This document shows, piece by piece, positions 43,252 to 52,305 of a DNA stretch of 64,000 bases. The notes under the pieces are model-generated. The model was given only the letters and a program-made list of their open reading frames with translations. It made no database searches and was not told the DNA's origin. This DNA comes from Bin87 sp963665395 (GTDB lineage: Bacteria > Chloroflexota > Dehalococcoidia > Lucifugimonadales > UBA3495), in assembly GCA_963665395.2 (NCBI GenBank), contig OY762251.1:4030001-4094000 (forward strand). The letters are read 5' to 3'. The translations under genes and the position numbers were made by a program. Within the stretch, counting starts at the first letter, position 1, and the number at the start of each line of letters is the position of its first letter.

Positions 43252-44028
43252 ATGCGCGCCACCAGAATCATCACCAACGCCTGGCAGGTCAGAACCCTGC
43301 CGGACATCTTCTACGAAGAACCGGAACCCGTTGAGGATGGTATGCTCCAGGACGCTCCCATCCTCCGCATCGCCCACCTGCTGTGGGAACGCTACGAAGA
43401 CCGTCCCGACGTGTTCATTTCGGGAACGGTGTTCATTTCCTACGACATCACCGACGGCAACCGGCGGGTAGGGCCGGACCTGTTCATCGCCTTCGACGTG
43501 AACGCGGCGGGGATCCGGGAGGGTCTGCCGAATTTCTGGATCTGGGAGACCGGAAAAGCGCCGGACTTCGTGCTGGAAGTAGCGTCGCCCAGCACCGCGG
43601 CGAACGACCTGGGGTGGAAACGCGAGCTGTACCAGCGGCTGGAGATACAGGAATACTGGCGGCTCGACCCCACGGGCGGAGAGCTGTACGGGCGGGGGAT
43701 AATCGGCGAGCGGCTGGTGAACGGCGTGTACGAGGAGTATCCGCCGGAGTACGGGGAAGGCGGCTCGGAGCGGGGGCACAGCGAGCTGCTGGGCGTGGTG
43801 TTCGCCTGGGACGGCGTGGGGGAGTTTGACGTGCTGGATCCGGCGACGGGGCAGACGATAGACAAGCGCGCCGTGGCCGAGGCCCAGCGCGCCGTTGCGG
43901 ATGCCCGGGCGGTGGTCGCGGAAGCCCGCGCCGACACCGAGCAGCAGGCCCGCGTGGCCGCCGAAGCCCGCGCCGCCGCGGCCGAAGCCCGCGTCCGCGA
44001 ACTGGAAGAGCGGTTCCGCCGGGAATAG
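43252..44028 (+). CDS. Uma2-family (PD-(D/E)XK-like) protein with C-terminal coiled coil
   Basis: 258 residues. The Uma2/DUF820 fold is shown by VGPDLFIAFDV (acidic metal ligand), APDFVLEVASPSTA (Glu ligand) and LGWKRELYQRLEIQEYWRLD (Lys and the Tyr-Trp strand). The C-terminus is an Ala/Arg-rich coiled coil (AVAEAQRAVADARAVVAEAR). These families are restriction-endonuclease-like and abundant in Chloroflexota and cyanobacteria; their substrates are unknown. ATG 43231 would add seven residues. A second Uma2 gene lies at 44949 and a third at 58344. Confidence 0.75.
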   Translation: MRATRIITNAWQVRTLPDIFYEEPEPVEDGMLQDAPILRIAHLLWERYEDRPDVFISGTVFISYDITDGNRRVGPDLFIAFDVNAAGIREGLPNFWIWETGKAPDFVLEVASPSTAANDLGWKRELYQRLEIQEYWRLDPTGGELYGRGIIGERLVNGVYEEYPPEYGEGGSERGHSELLGVVFAWDGVGEFDVLDPATGQTIDKRAVAEAQRAVADARAVVAEARADTEQQARVAAEARAAAAEARVRELEERFRRE

Positions 44029-44152
44029 GAACCACCGGCCGTTACGCGGCGTTAACGTTAATGCAACGCCGCGTTCATAAATTCGCAATGCGCCGGCAAC
44101 ACCGCGGGACTAGCGTGTGGGCCAACAATCCTGATACTTACCTGACACTTGC

Positions 44153-44296
44153 TCACGCGTACCCACTTTGTCATTGCGAGGAGCGTAGTCCGCCTCTGGC
44201 GGATGGCAATCTCGACGGGTGAGCGATGCTTGCTCCGGCGACGAGATTGCCACGCTGCGCTCGCAATGACAGTTTGCGGAAAGTGGGTACGCATGA
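44153..44296. repeat. TCATTGCGAG-family inverted-repeat element
   Basis: Arms GCTCACGCGTACCCACTTTG and AAAGTGGGTACGCATGAGC enclose TCATTGCGAGGAGCGTAG, a TCCGCC-N3-GGCGGA palindrome (44189-44203, centre TCT) and GCTGCGCTCGCAATGA. It ends about 10 bp before the MarR operator. Confidence 0.75.
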
Positions 44297-44302
44297 GCTG
44301 AC

Positions 44303-44339
44303 ACTTGTAAATGACAAGTAATGTGGGGCGCATTATAAT
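44303..44339 (+). promoter_or_regulatory. MarR promoter with overlapping operator palindrome
   Basis: ATGACA (-35, 44311-44316) and TATAAT (-10, 44334-44339) are separated by 17 bp. The perfect inverted repeat ACTTGT (44303-44308)/ACAAGT (44314-44319) overlaps the -35 box. An operator at this place is what autorepressing MarR proteins use, so the regulator probably controls its own transcription. Confidence 0.7.
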
Positions 44340-44369
44340 GGCATCAGCCAACGCCGGAGAGCCGACCAG

Positions 44370-44849
44370 TTGACCGAGCCCCACGAGCAACCGCAGAGCG
44401 CTCCCGATCCGGGTGTGGACCTGCAACCGGACTTGGGACGCTTCGTGGCGAACCTGGCCCAGGCGGTGGACCGGGGGATCGCCCGGGAGACGGCTTCCTA
44501 CGAGCTGCTGCCCCTGGACGTTCACCTGCTGCTGATCTGCCAGGAGATGGGGGAATGCACCGCCACCCAGTTGGCCGGGCTGCTGCCGGTGGACGCCGCC
44601 CGGATCAGCCGGCTGGTGAACGGCCTGGTGGACCGGGGCCTGCTGCTGCGTCGTCGTCCGCGCAGCGACCGGCGGGTGGTGATGCTCCGGCTGTCGCCCG
44701 AGGGCGAGGAGCTGTCCGTCGAGGTGGCCCGGCAGATGCGGGAGTTCTACGCCGGGCTGACCGAGGGTCTGGGAGAGCCGGAACTGCGCGCCTTCGCCGC
44801 CGCCGCCATGCGGATCATCGCCAACTACGAGACGATGGCGAACTCCTAG
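44370..44849 (+). CDS. MarR-family transcriptional regulator
   Basis: 159 residues from TTG 44370, about 9 nt after CCGGAGAG. A winged helix-turn-helix is visible: LLLICQEMGECTATQLAGLL, AARISRLVNGLVDRGLLLRR and the wing RRPRSDRRVVMLRLSPEGEE. N- and C-terminal helices form the dimer interface. It probably represses its own promoter (see 44303-44339) and possibly the following Uma2 gene, whose own start is 100 bp downstream. The effector is unknown. Confidence 0.85.
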   Translation: MTEPHEQPQSAPDPGVDLQPDLGRFVANLAQAVDRGIARETASYELLPLDVHLLLICQEMGECTATQLAGLLPVDAARISRLVNGLVDRGLLLRRRPRSDRRVVMLRLSPEGEELSVEVARQMREFYAGLTEGLGEPELRAFAAAAMRIIANYETMANS

Positions 44850-44948
44850 CGAAGAACCCCCTGGAACGGAACCCTGCCGGTGGTATCATGCTTCCACCGG
44901 CGTCCAGCTACGTCGCCGACTTGCCCCTCGAGGTTACGGAGGTTCCGC

Positions 44949-45659
44949 ATGACCACCGCCCGGCCCGCCCAACCGCCGGCCCCGGCCGCCCTGGCCCAGC
45001 CCGGCTTCCGCCTTCCCGACATACCGGAGAAGCATCCTGACGACATGACCAGCTACGACAGCCTGCACCAGCACGGCGCCGCCGCCAACCTCATTCAGCG
45101 CCTGGGCGACCCCGACACCACCATCGTCAGCGCCGAGCATTACGTGGTGCCGGGTCCGGCCTACGTGGCCGGCGAAAGCCGCTACCCCGACCTGCTGGTG
45201 GCTTTCGACGCCGACCCCGCCGCTTACGACGCCCACAACGGCTACATAGTGTCGGAGCAGGGCAAGCCGCCGGACTTCATCCTGGAGGTGGCCTCCCGGC
45301 GCACCGCCAGCGATGACCTGGCCGGGAAGATGGACTACTACGAACGGATGGGCGTGGGGGAATACTGGCTGTACGACCGGGACGGGCGGTTCTACCGGTT
45401 CATCCTGCGGGGCTATCGATTGGTGAACGGGAAGTACGAGCCCATCGCGGTCGACGAAATCGCGCCCGGGGTGTTTCAGGGGCACAGCGTCGCGCTGAAT
45501 CTGAACCTGCGGGCAGAGAACCGTTACCTGGGCTGGCATGACCCGGCCACCGGGGAGCACATCCCGACGCTGACCAGCGAAACCGCCCGCGCCGACGCCG
45601 AAGCCGCCCGGGCTCGGGAGCTGGAGGAGGAGCTGCATCGGCTGCGCCAGGGCCGGTAG
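44949..45659 (+). CDS. Uma2-family (PD-(D/E)XK-like) protein
   Basis: 236 residues from ATG 44949, 6 nt after GGAGG (44938-44942); an upstream in-frame stretch lacks a good start. Motifs: YPDLLVAFDA, PPDFILEVASRRTASDDLAG, KMDYYERMGVGEYWLYDRDG. A short Pro-rich N-terminus precedes the domain, and the C-terminus is a short coiled coil (ARARELEEELHRLRQGR). A weak TATCAT box lies at 44876-44881. It overlaps nothing and is convergent with the methyltransferase gene. Confidence 0.8.
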   Translation: MTTARPAQPPAPAALAQPGFRLPDIPEKHPDDMTSYDSLHQHGAAANLIQRLGDPDTTIVSAEHYVVPGPAYVAGESRYPDLLVAFDADPAAYDAHNGYIVSEQGKPPDFILEVASRRTASDDLAGKMDYYERMGVGEYWLYDRDGRFYRFILRGYRLVNGKYEPIAVDEIAPGVFQGHSVALNLNLRAENRYLGWHDPATGEHIPTLTSETARADAEAARARELEEELHRLRQGR

Positions 45660-45668
45660 CGTTCCAAT

Positions 45669-46505
45669 TCAGGGCGACGGCCCGGGCTTGTACGCCACCG
45701 CCTCCCCGAAGGCCAGGGCGCACAGCGCGCCGGGATCTTCCTTCCACCGTCCGTAGGCCGCCCGGATGGCCTCGGCCAGTTCCACCGTGGCGGCCCCGTA
45801 CTGTAGCGCAATCTCCTCCATCTCCTGGGAGAGAAACCACTGCAGGGCGATCCCGTAGATGAAGTCAATCTCCTCGGGCGTGCTGTAGATGTCGAAGGAC
45901 GCCGTGATCCGGGCGTCGGCGAAGCCCGCTCTGGACAGTTGGGTCTTCAGGTCCTTTCCCAGCTGGGGATGTCCCCCGTCGGTGGCGATGAGGTCCTCGA
46001 ACATCTCCCAGGCTTTGCCGATGACTCCGTAGTCGGGGTAGGTGAAACAGGACTCGCCGATCATCTCCCGGCAGCCGATGACGCCGCCCGGCTTCAGCAC
46101 CCGCCGCACCTCGGCCAGCGCTGCCTGGGTGTCCGGGATGTGCATCAGGACGTCGTGGCAGTGAGCCACGTCGAAGAAATCGTCCTCAAAGGGCAGATTG
46201 GTCGCGGACGCGACGCGGAAGGTGGCGTTCTCCTGCTGCCGGTACGCCGCGACGGCCCGGGCCAGGTCCACCTGCGACTCCTCCTGGTCGATGCCGTAGA
46301 GCGGGCCGGGGTCCACGGCCTGGGCCAGCCCCACCGATATGTTCCCCGGTCCGGAGCCGACGTCCAGAATCCTCATGCCGGGCTTGAGGTGGGGCAGCAG
46401 GTACGCGGCGTTGGTCGCCGCCGTGCGTCGCATCAGCGATTCGATCATCTCCTCGCTGTAGCCCATGATCGTGTAGTCGGGATCGGCCGACGCCGATTGC
46501 GTCAT
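45669..46505 (-). CDS. Class I SAM-dependent methyltransferase
   Basis: 278 residues from ATG 46505, after an A-rich AAAAGGAA stretch. The Rossmann motif I is MRILDVGSGPGNISVGLA, motif II YGIDQEESQV, and post-motif strands read FRVASATNLPFEDDFFDVAH and EVRRVLKPGGVIGCREM. This is the UbiE/COQ5-like family of small-molecule methyltransferases. The C-terminal 100 residues (IYSTPEEIDFIYGIALQWFL) form a helical cap. The substrate cannot be deduced. The gene stands alone, convergent with Uma2 and divergent from the kinase gene. Confidence 0.85.
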   Translation of the reverse strand: MTQSASADPDYTIMGYSEEMIESLMRRTAATNAAYLLPHLKPGMRILDVGSGPGNISVGLAQAVDPGPLYGIDQEESQVDLARAVAAYRQQENATFRVASATNLPFEDDFFDVAHCHDVLMHIPDTQAALAEVRRVLKPGGVIGCREMIGESCFTYPDYGVIGKAWEMFEDLIATDGGHPQLGKDLKTQLSRAGFADARITASFDIYSTPEEIDFIYGIALQWFLSQEMEEIALQYGAATVELAEAIRAAYGRWKEDPGALCALAFGEAVAYKPGPSP

Positions 46506-46725
46506 GTTGTTTTTCCTTTTCCGGCGACGGGCGCTTTTCGTGCTGACCGCTGGCATACCGCAGGGTCCCGAGGGAACGAGCCCCCGCGACTCGGTTGACT
46601 TGACGATTATACCAACCGGGTGATGATATGTGGGTGATTAAAATGCCCTTTTGGGGTTATATTATGGTGATACACATTCGGAGCCATCCGGCGCAAGACC
46701 GGCGCGACGCCCATGAGGTGAGCAA

Positions 46726-49098
46726 TTGATCCCTACAGAATCCGACGACCGCGACCGTCAGATGTCCGACTTGCTGGACCGTTTGACCCGCCTGAGCGAG
46801 GCCAACCTCCTGATCAGCGACGGCCTGGAGCTGGATGAGGTGTTGCAGCGGGTCCTGGACGGAGCCCGGGCCCTGACCGGCGCCCGGTACGGCGTGCTGA
46901 CCATCCTGGACGACGCGGGCCGGGTGGAGTACTACCTGGCCTCCGGCCTGTCCCCGGAGGAGGCGCAATCTCTTTGGGAAATGCCGGGCGGATCGGAGAT
47001 CTTCGAGTACGTCAGCGCCTTTGCCGAACCCTGGCGGGCGGCGAACTTCGCCAGCCACCTCCGGGACCTGGGGCTGCCCGAGTTCGCGCCGCCCACGCCC
47101 ATGGGTTCCGTCATGACGGTTCAGATCCTGGAGCGCAGCGCCCGGGTGGGCAACATCCACATGGCCCATGAGGACCCGGGGCCGGAGTTCAGTCGGGAGG
47201 ACGAGGAAACCCTGGGGATGTTCGCCACCCAGGCCGCCCTGGCCATTGCCAACGCCCGCCGCTACCGGGAGGAACGGCAGGCCCGGGCCGCCCTGGAGAC
47301 CCTGGTGGAAACCTCCCCCGTGGGAGTGGTGGTCATCGACGCCCGCACCGGCGCGCTGGTGTCCCTCAACCGGGAGGCACTGCGGCTTGCGGAGGGCTTG
47401 ATAGAGCCGGACCAGGCGCCGGAGGAGTTCCTGGAGACCCTGACTTACCGGCGAGCCGACGGGCGGGAGGTCTCCCTGCAAGAATGGCCCCTGGCCGAGA
47501 TAATGGGCGCCGGTGAGATGGTGCGGACTGAGGAGATCACCATCAGCGTTCCCGACGGGCGCAGCGTGGCCGCCCTGCTCAACGCCACGCCCATCCGCGC
47601 GGAGGACGGCGCAGTGGAGTCCTGCGTGATCACCCTCCAGGACCTGACGCCCCTGGAGGAGCAGGCGCGACTGCGCGCCGACTTCCTGGGCATGGTGAGT
47701 CACGAGCTGCGCGCGCCCTTGACCTCCATCCGGGGATCGGCCACCATCGTGCTGGACGCGGCGGCGGAGCTGGACCCGGTGGAGCTCCGCCAGTTCCAGC
47801 GCATCATCGTCGATCAGGCGGACACCATGCGCGACCTGATCGGCGACCTGCTGGACGTGGCGCGTATCGAGACGGGAACGCTGCCGGTCAGTCCCGAACC
47901 GGTCAACGTGGCCGTGCTGGTGGACCGGGCCCGTAGCGCTTTCCTCAGCGGCGGGGGCCGGAACAACCTGGAAATCGACCTGGCGCCCGACCTGCCCCAA
48001 GTGTCGGCGGACCGGAGGCGCATCCTCCAGGTGATTGCAAACCTGCTGTCCAACGCCACTAGGCACTCGCCCGAGGTATCGCCGATCCGGGTGGCCGCGG
48101 CGCGGGAGGGAGACCAGGTCGCCATCTCGGTGGCCGACGCCGGCCGGGGCATACCCGCGGAGCAGCTGCCAGGCCTGTTCCGCCGCTTTGACCGCAGCGG
48201 GGGCGACAACCAGGGCGGCGACACCGGCCTGGGTCTGGTCATCTGCAAGGGCATCGTGGAGGCCCACGGCGGACGCATCCGCGCCGAGAGCGGCGGGCCG
48301 GGTCTGGGCGCCCGCTTCACCTTCACCCTGCCCACCGCGGTTGGGACCGCGGCCCCCGGCCTCCCCCGCCGGGATCGGCCCGGGCCGGAGACGGGCCAGG
48401 ACGGACCGCCCGTCCTGGTGGTGGACGATGACCCGCAGACGCTGTGGCAAGTGCGGAACGTCCTCTCCGAAGCGGGCTACCGACCCGTCGTAACCGCCGA
48501 ACCGCAGGAAGCCCTCCGTCTCGCGGCCCAGGACCGTCCCCGCCTGATCCTCCTGGACATGATGCTGCCCGGCGCCGACGGCATCGAGTTGATGCGGGAC
48601 CTGTCCGCCGTTTCCCGGGCCCCGGTGGTCTTTCTTTCCGCCTACGGCGGCGATCAGGTGATCGCCCAAGCCTTCGAGATGGGCGCCGCCGACTACATCG
48701 TCAAGCCCTTTTCCTCCACGGAGTTGGTGGCCCGCGTTGGAGCGGCCCTGCGGAGGTCGGCGGGGCCGCACTGGACCGAGCCCGCCGAACCTTACGCCCG
48801 GGATGGCCTCACCGTGGACTATGCCCGGCGCCTGGTGACCCTGGCCGGCCAACCGGTGCAGCTCACCGCCAAGGAGTACGACCTGCTCCGCGCCCTGTCA
48901 ATCAACGCGGGAAGAGTGTTGACCCACGAACAGGTCTTGCAGCAGGTCTGGAAACCCGGCAAGGGCGATATGCGGGCGCTGCGCAGTCTCCTGCTCCGGG
49001 TGCGCCGCAAGCTGGGGGAGGATGGCGGCGATCCCACCTGGATCTTCCCCGTGCCCCGGGTCGGCTACCGCATGGCGGAGACCGAGGCGTCCGGTTGA
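46726..49098 (+). CDS. Hybrid sensor histidine kinase with receiver and DNA-binding domain
   Basis: 790 residues starting at TTG 46726, 5 nt after GAGGTGAG (46713-46720). Domain order: GAF (about 20-190), PAS (about 190-310), HisKA with FLGMVSHELRAPLTSIRG (His326), HATPase with NLLSNATRHSP (Asn443) and DAGRGIP plus GLGLVICKGIVEAHGG, receiver with VLVVDDDP and LILLDMMLPGADG (Asp611), then an OmpR-type winged helix (TAKEYDLLRALSINAGRVLT). The sensor, phosphotransfer and output parts are all in one protein, so phosphorylation may directly change DNA binding. No transmembrane segment is visible; sensing should be cytoplasmic. A TATATTAT box lies about 60 bp upstream. Confidence 0.88.
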   Translation: MIPTESDDRDRQMSDLLDRLTRLSEANLLISDGLELDEVLQRVLDGARALTGARYGVLTILDDAGRVEYYLASGLSPEEAQSLWEMPGGSEIFEYVSAFAEPWRAANFASHLRDLGLPEFAPPTPMGSVMTVQILERSARVGNIHMAHEDPGPEFSREDEETLGMFATQAALAIANARRYREERQARAALETLVETSPVGVVVIDARTGALVSLNREALRLAEGLIEPDQAPEEFLETLTYRRADGREVSLQEWPLAEIMGAGEMVRTEEITISVPDGRSVAALLNATPIRAEDGAVESCVITLQDLTPLEEQARLRADFLGMVSHELRAPLTSIRGSATIVLDAAAELDPVELRQFQRIIVDQADTMRDLIGDLLDVARIETGTLPVSPEPVNVAVLVDRARSAFLSGGGRNNLEIDLAPDLPQVSADRRRILQVIANLLSNATRHSPEVSPIRVAAAREGDQVAISVADAGRGIPAEQLPGLFRRFDRSGGDNQGGDTGLGLVICKGIVEAHGGRIRAESGGPGLGARFTFTLPTAVGTAAPGLPRRDRPGPETGQDGPPVLVVDDDPQTLWQVRNVLSEAGYRPVVTAEPQEALRLAAQDRPRLILLDMMLPGADGIELMRDLSAVSRAPVVFLSAYGGDQVIAQAFEMGAADYIVKPFSSTELVARVGAALRRSAGPHWTEPAEPYARDGLTVDYARRLVTLAGQPVQLTAKEYDLLRALSINAGRVLTHEQVLQQVWKPGKGDMRALRSLLLRVRRKLGEDGGDPTWIFPVPRVGYRMAETEASG

Positions 49099-49153
49099 CG
49101 ATGCTTTCCCTGCTGTAGTCGTGGGATCGGGGCAGGGGAACGCCAAACCTGGG

Positions 49154-50431
49154 TCAGTCCAACTCCCGAACTCGACCCAGAGCGGCGCAGCAAACCAGCG
49201 CCAGCATGAGGCCCAGGACGCCGATGATGGCCATAGCAGTTGACGCAGAGGTGAGGTCGGAAAGCAAGCCGACACCCAAGCTCGCTACGACCAGGAAACC
49301 CCGGTCGATGCTCTGCAAGCTGGTGAGGCGGCCACGAAGGCTATCGGGGGCCAATGTCTGTATCAACGTGCCGCGAGTGGTGCGGAAGAGAGACTGGCTG
49401 GCAGCCATGGCCGCGATGGCCACGAAGGCCAGTCCCATCCACTTGGAATAGGCGAACAAAATCAGCAGCACGGAACTGGCAATGGCGGCGCCCAGGACCA
49501 CCTTGCCCTTGGGAAAGACAAAGCCGAATGACGCCACGAACAACGCGGCCAGCAGGCCGCCCACGCCGGTGATCGAAAGCAGGTATCCGCCCACGTTGGC
49601 GTCGCGCTTCAGTACCTCGGTGGTGAACACCGGGAAAAGAAACCAGGCCGGATGGAGGATGATGTTGGGGATAACGGACAGCACCATCAACTGGAAGAAA
49701 GCGCGCTCTCCGCTCCAAACGTATCGCAAACCTTCTACCATGTTGGTCAATGCCGAGCCGCGCTGTCGGGCATTGCCGGGGCGGTGAAAGGGGGTCCGCA
49801 GCGGGAAAATCATCGCCACGTTGGCCAGATACAGCACGGATTCGATGACGAAATTCCAGAAATATCCCAGGGTGAATATGAGGATGCCGCCCACAAACGG
49901 CCCGACGATGCGGGTGCCGGTGATGGTCAGCACGTTGGTGGCCATGGCGTTGCCGAGCATCTCCCGGGGCACAGTGCCGGCGATGAGGGACTGGCGCATG
50001 GGTTGGGTCATGGAGCGGCAAGCGCCGGCCAGGATTACATACAGATACGCGTGCCATACTGCCACCCGTCCGGATAACACCAGTAGTGCGAAACACAGGG
50101 CCAGAGCGGCCATCATCAGTTGCAGTGTGATGACCAGCTTGCGCCGGTCAAACCGGTCACTGAGGACGCCACCCCAGGGGCCGACCACCAGGCCGGGCAG
50201 GGTGTTGATGCCGCCCACGGTGACCACCAGCAGACCGGCGACGGTGGAGCCTTCCGACAGGTCGCGGACCAGCCAACCCACGCTCAGGAGTTGTATCCAC
50301 TGGGCATTGTTGGCGAAGAAATTGCCGCACCATAACAGCCGGTAGTTGGGGTGGGCCAGCCACGCGTCCAGCGTATGCAATCGGGGAAGTGTCGCTATCC
50401 GCAAGGTCGTTACTCCCAGAACGTCCGGCAA
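49154..50431 (-). CDS. MFS transporter (EntS-like)
   Basis: 425 residues with about 12 hydrophobic segments. It has the MFS_3-like signature in loop 2-3, GGVLSDRFDRRKLVI, and begins HPNYRLLWCGNFFANNAQWI. The frame opens at TTG 50431; another TTG lies ten codons on, and no ATG or strong ribosome site is available, so the start is uncertain. It follows the LLM oxidoreductase gene by 19 bp on the same strand and is probably its operon partner. A drug or metabolite exporter is the likely role. Confidence 0.8.
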   Translation of the reverse strand: MPDVLGVTTLRIATLPRLHTLDAWLAHPNYRLLWCGNFFANNAQWIQLLSVGWLVRDLSEGSTVAGLLVVTVGGINTLPGLVVGPWGGVLSDRFDRRKLVITLQLMMAALALCFALLVLSGRVAVWHAYLYVILAGACRSMTQPMRQSLIAGTVPREMLGNAMATNVLTITGTRIVGPFVGGILIFTLGYFWNFVIESVLYLANVAMIFPLRTPFHRPGNARQRGSALTNMVEGLRYVWSGERAFFQLMVLSVIPNIILHPAWFLFPVFTTEVLKRDANVGGYLLSITGVGGLLAALFVASFGFVFPKGKVVLGAAIASSVLLILFAYSKWMGLAFVAIAAMAASQSLFRTTRGTLIQTLAPDSLRGRLTSLQSIDRGFLVVASLGVGLLSDLTSASTAMAIIGVLGLMLALVCCAALGRVRELD

Positions 50432-50450
50432 GGCGATTTGTCCGTAGGCC

Positions 50451-51572
50451 CTAGACGTAGTGGGGCATGACTTCGGACACGAACAGTTCCAGCGAGCGCA
50501 TCGTCTCCTCGTGGGACAGGTGGCCCCATTGGAAGGCGGCTACGAAGTAGTTGGCCCCCGTCTCGAGATAATCGTCCATGTAGTCCCGAATGGAATCCGG
50601 GGAGCCGGCGACGACGTTGAACCCGCCCCCGCCGGGCGCGGCGTGTTCCTCAAGCCCAGCGGAACCGGAACGCCGGGCCGTAGCGGGGCTGCTGACCTCC
50701 GCCTCCCGGTCGGGCAGGTTGGACGGCCGGGGATTAGCGCTGTCGCCGGCGAACCGGGTCAGGCCGCGCCGCTCCACTTCCAGGCGGCGCGGCGCGGCCA
50801 GGTTCCACTTGTACTGGTCCCACGCCGGCTGGGCTATCTTGGCGGCTTCCGCATCCGTCTCGGCGAGGTATAGGTGGTTGACCAACCCGATCTTGGGCGC
50901 TTCGCCCTGGGCGTTCAATGCTCCCGGCCCCTGATGCTCATCCCAAAGCTGGAAGTAGCGTTCCACATTGGCCCCGAAGGAATCCAGGTTGCCCACGATT
51001 ATGGAGTGCATCCCGTTGACCGCCGAAGTCTCCACGTTCCTCATGTACCACAGGGGCGGGTAAGGGTCCTGTTTGGGCCGCAGGCGCATGGGCAGATCGT
51101 CAAAGTTGTAGAACTCGCCCCGGTAGGTCAGTGAATCGTTGCCCAGTCCCTCCTTGACCACCGCCAGCGTCTCCAGGTAGCGAGTGTAGTTCACCTCAAC
51201 GTCTCCCTCCTGTCCCCAGAAATAGGCTTCGATAACTCCGCCCCGGCCCACTCCGATGTCCATTCTCCCGTCGCTGAGGTTGTCCAACATACAGATTTCC
51301 TCGATCAGACGCACCGGATGGTGCAGGGGCAGCACGTACACGCACGGCCCCAGCCGCATGGTGGTCGTCCGCTGGGCCGCGGCCGCGAGGAAAACGTTCT
51401 GCGACGGCGCGAGACTATGGACCGCCGGCGTGTGGTGCTCCGCAAGGTGGTAGGAGTAAAACCCGGCGGACTCCAGCCGCTCTATCTGGTCCAGCCGTTC
51501 CCGGTAAATCCGGTCCAGCGGTACGCCGGGAATGGGCTCGATGTGGTCGAAAACCCCAAACTGCAATGCCAT
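50451..51572 (-). CDS. LLM-class flavin-dependent oxidoreductase
   Basis: 373 residues from ATG 51572, 7 nt after AGGGAG on the minus strand; a TTG two codons upstream is less good. The bacterial-luciferase-like TIM barrel is shown by GFYSYHLAEHHTPA, TTTMRLGPCVYVLPLHHPVR, LDNLSDGRMDIGVGRG and WYMRNVETSAV. A low-complexity loop (RRSGSAGLEEHAAPGGGG) is inserted before the C-terminal NVVAGSPDSIRDYM. These enzymes use FMN or F420; an F420-reducing gene lies at 61229. It is first in an operon with the MFS gene. Confidence 0.85.
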   Translation of the reverse strand: MALQFGVFDHIEPIPGVPLDRIYRERLDQIERLESAGFYSYHLAEHHTPAVHSLAPSQNVFLAAAAQRTTTMRLGPCVYVLPLHHPVRLIEEICMLDNLSDGRMDIGVGRGGVIEAYFWGQEGDVEVNYTRYLETLAVVKEGLGNDSLTYRGEFYNFDDLPMRLRPKQDPYPPLWYMRNVETSAVNGMHSIIVGNLDSFGANVERYFQLWDEHQGPGALNAQGEAPKIGLVNHLYLAETDAEAAKIAQPAWDQYKWNLAAPRRLEVERRGLTRFAGDSANPRPSNLPDREAEVSSPATARRSGSAGLEEHAAPGGGGFNVVAGSPDSIRDYMDDYLETGANYFVAAFQWGHLSHEETMRSLELFVSEVMPHYV

Positions 51573-51670
51573 GTACAAGCTCCCTGGTGGAAATCCATCG
51601 ACTCTATTGTACGCGATTCCAACGCGTCAAACGCTCCCGCCTCAAGCCAGGGCAATCGCACCAGCATCGT

Positions 51671-51700
51671 CATTCCGGCTTTCGCCGGAATCCAGGGGCC
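51671..51700. repeat. TCATTCCGGC/GCCGGAAT dispersed palindrome
   Basis: The palindrome core TTCCGGCTTTCGCCGGAA is followed by TCCAGG and GGCCAAATTCGTTAGCTA, a stretch that also occurs in the MITE at 56231-56393. It lies upstream of the LLM gene and is probably non-coding. Confidence 0.6.
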
Positions 51701-51799
51701 AAATTCGTTAGCTACATTGATACAGAGGAAGCTACGGCGGCTTGCCTGCTGAACCACCGGACGCTCTGGCGGCATCGCGGATACCGGCCTGACCGACGC

Positions 51800-52191
51800 C
51801 GGACGGAGTCCACACCGGAACGAGGCCAACACGCGGCTCGTGTCGCTCAGCGGCGCGGTGCGGCGGCCCGGGTTGGCGGAGGTTCCCCTGGGCACGACGG
51901 TTCGGCAGGTGATCGAGCAAGTTGGCGGTGGCGCTGCGTCTGGCCGAGTACAACGCCGCCGAGTCCTGCGGCAAATGCACCCCCTGCCGGGAGGGAACGC
52001 CGCGCATCGCCGAAGCGTTGCGGCGGGTGGCCGCCGGCGCAGGAAAGGCGTCGGACCTCCAGGACTTGCGAGACCTTTCGGAAATCGTGGGCGCGGCGTC
52101 GCTGTGTGGTCTGGGCCAAATGGCGGGCAACCCGGTGAACAGCTTGCTGCATTTCTACGGGGATGGGCTGGTTGGCGCGCACCGACATTGA
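51800..52191 (+). pseudogene. NuoF-like (NADH-binding subunit) remnant
   Basis: One frame reads NTRLVSLSGAVRRPGLAEVP then LGTTVRQVIEQVGGG, the ferredoxin-like soluble-ligand-binding part after the FMN domain. A second frame then reads VALRLAEYNAAESCGKCTPC then REGTPRIAEALRRV and SLCGLGQMAGNPVNSLLHF, the [4Fe-4S] region. The internal segment between them, and the whole N-terminal NADH/FMN domain, are gone. The three-plus-one cysteines of the cluster are still there. It is a remnant of a respiratory-complex-I or formate-dehydrogenase-like flavoprotein subunit. Confidence 0.65.
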
Positions 52192-52289
52192 GGGCCGAGC
52201 CAAGCTGTCATTGCGAGCGCAGCGCGGCAATCTCCTTCCGTCGGCGATGGCGGCTTCCCGGCGCGTGCATCATCTTACAGAGTCCTTAC

Positions 52290-52305
52290 TATCATTATAA
52301 TGATA
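52290..52305 (+). promoter_or_regulatory. 16-bp perfect palindrome over the -10 box
   Basis: TATCATTATAATGATA is a perfect palindrome and contains TATAAT at 52296-52301. CTTACA 16 bp upstream could be a weak -35 box. It lies about 75 bp before the GLUG gene start and could be both a promoter and a repressor site. The ACTGTACAGT palindrome at 52334-52343 lies further downstream. Confidence 0.45.

Noticed and set aside
46657..48852. A 731-codon minus-strand open frame
   Set aside because: Antisense to the hybrid kinase; no domain, no ribosome site.
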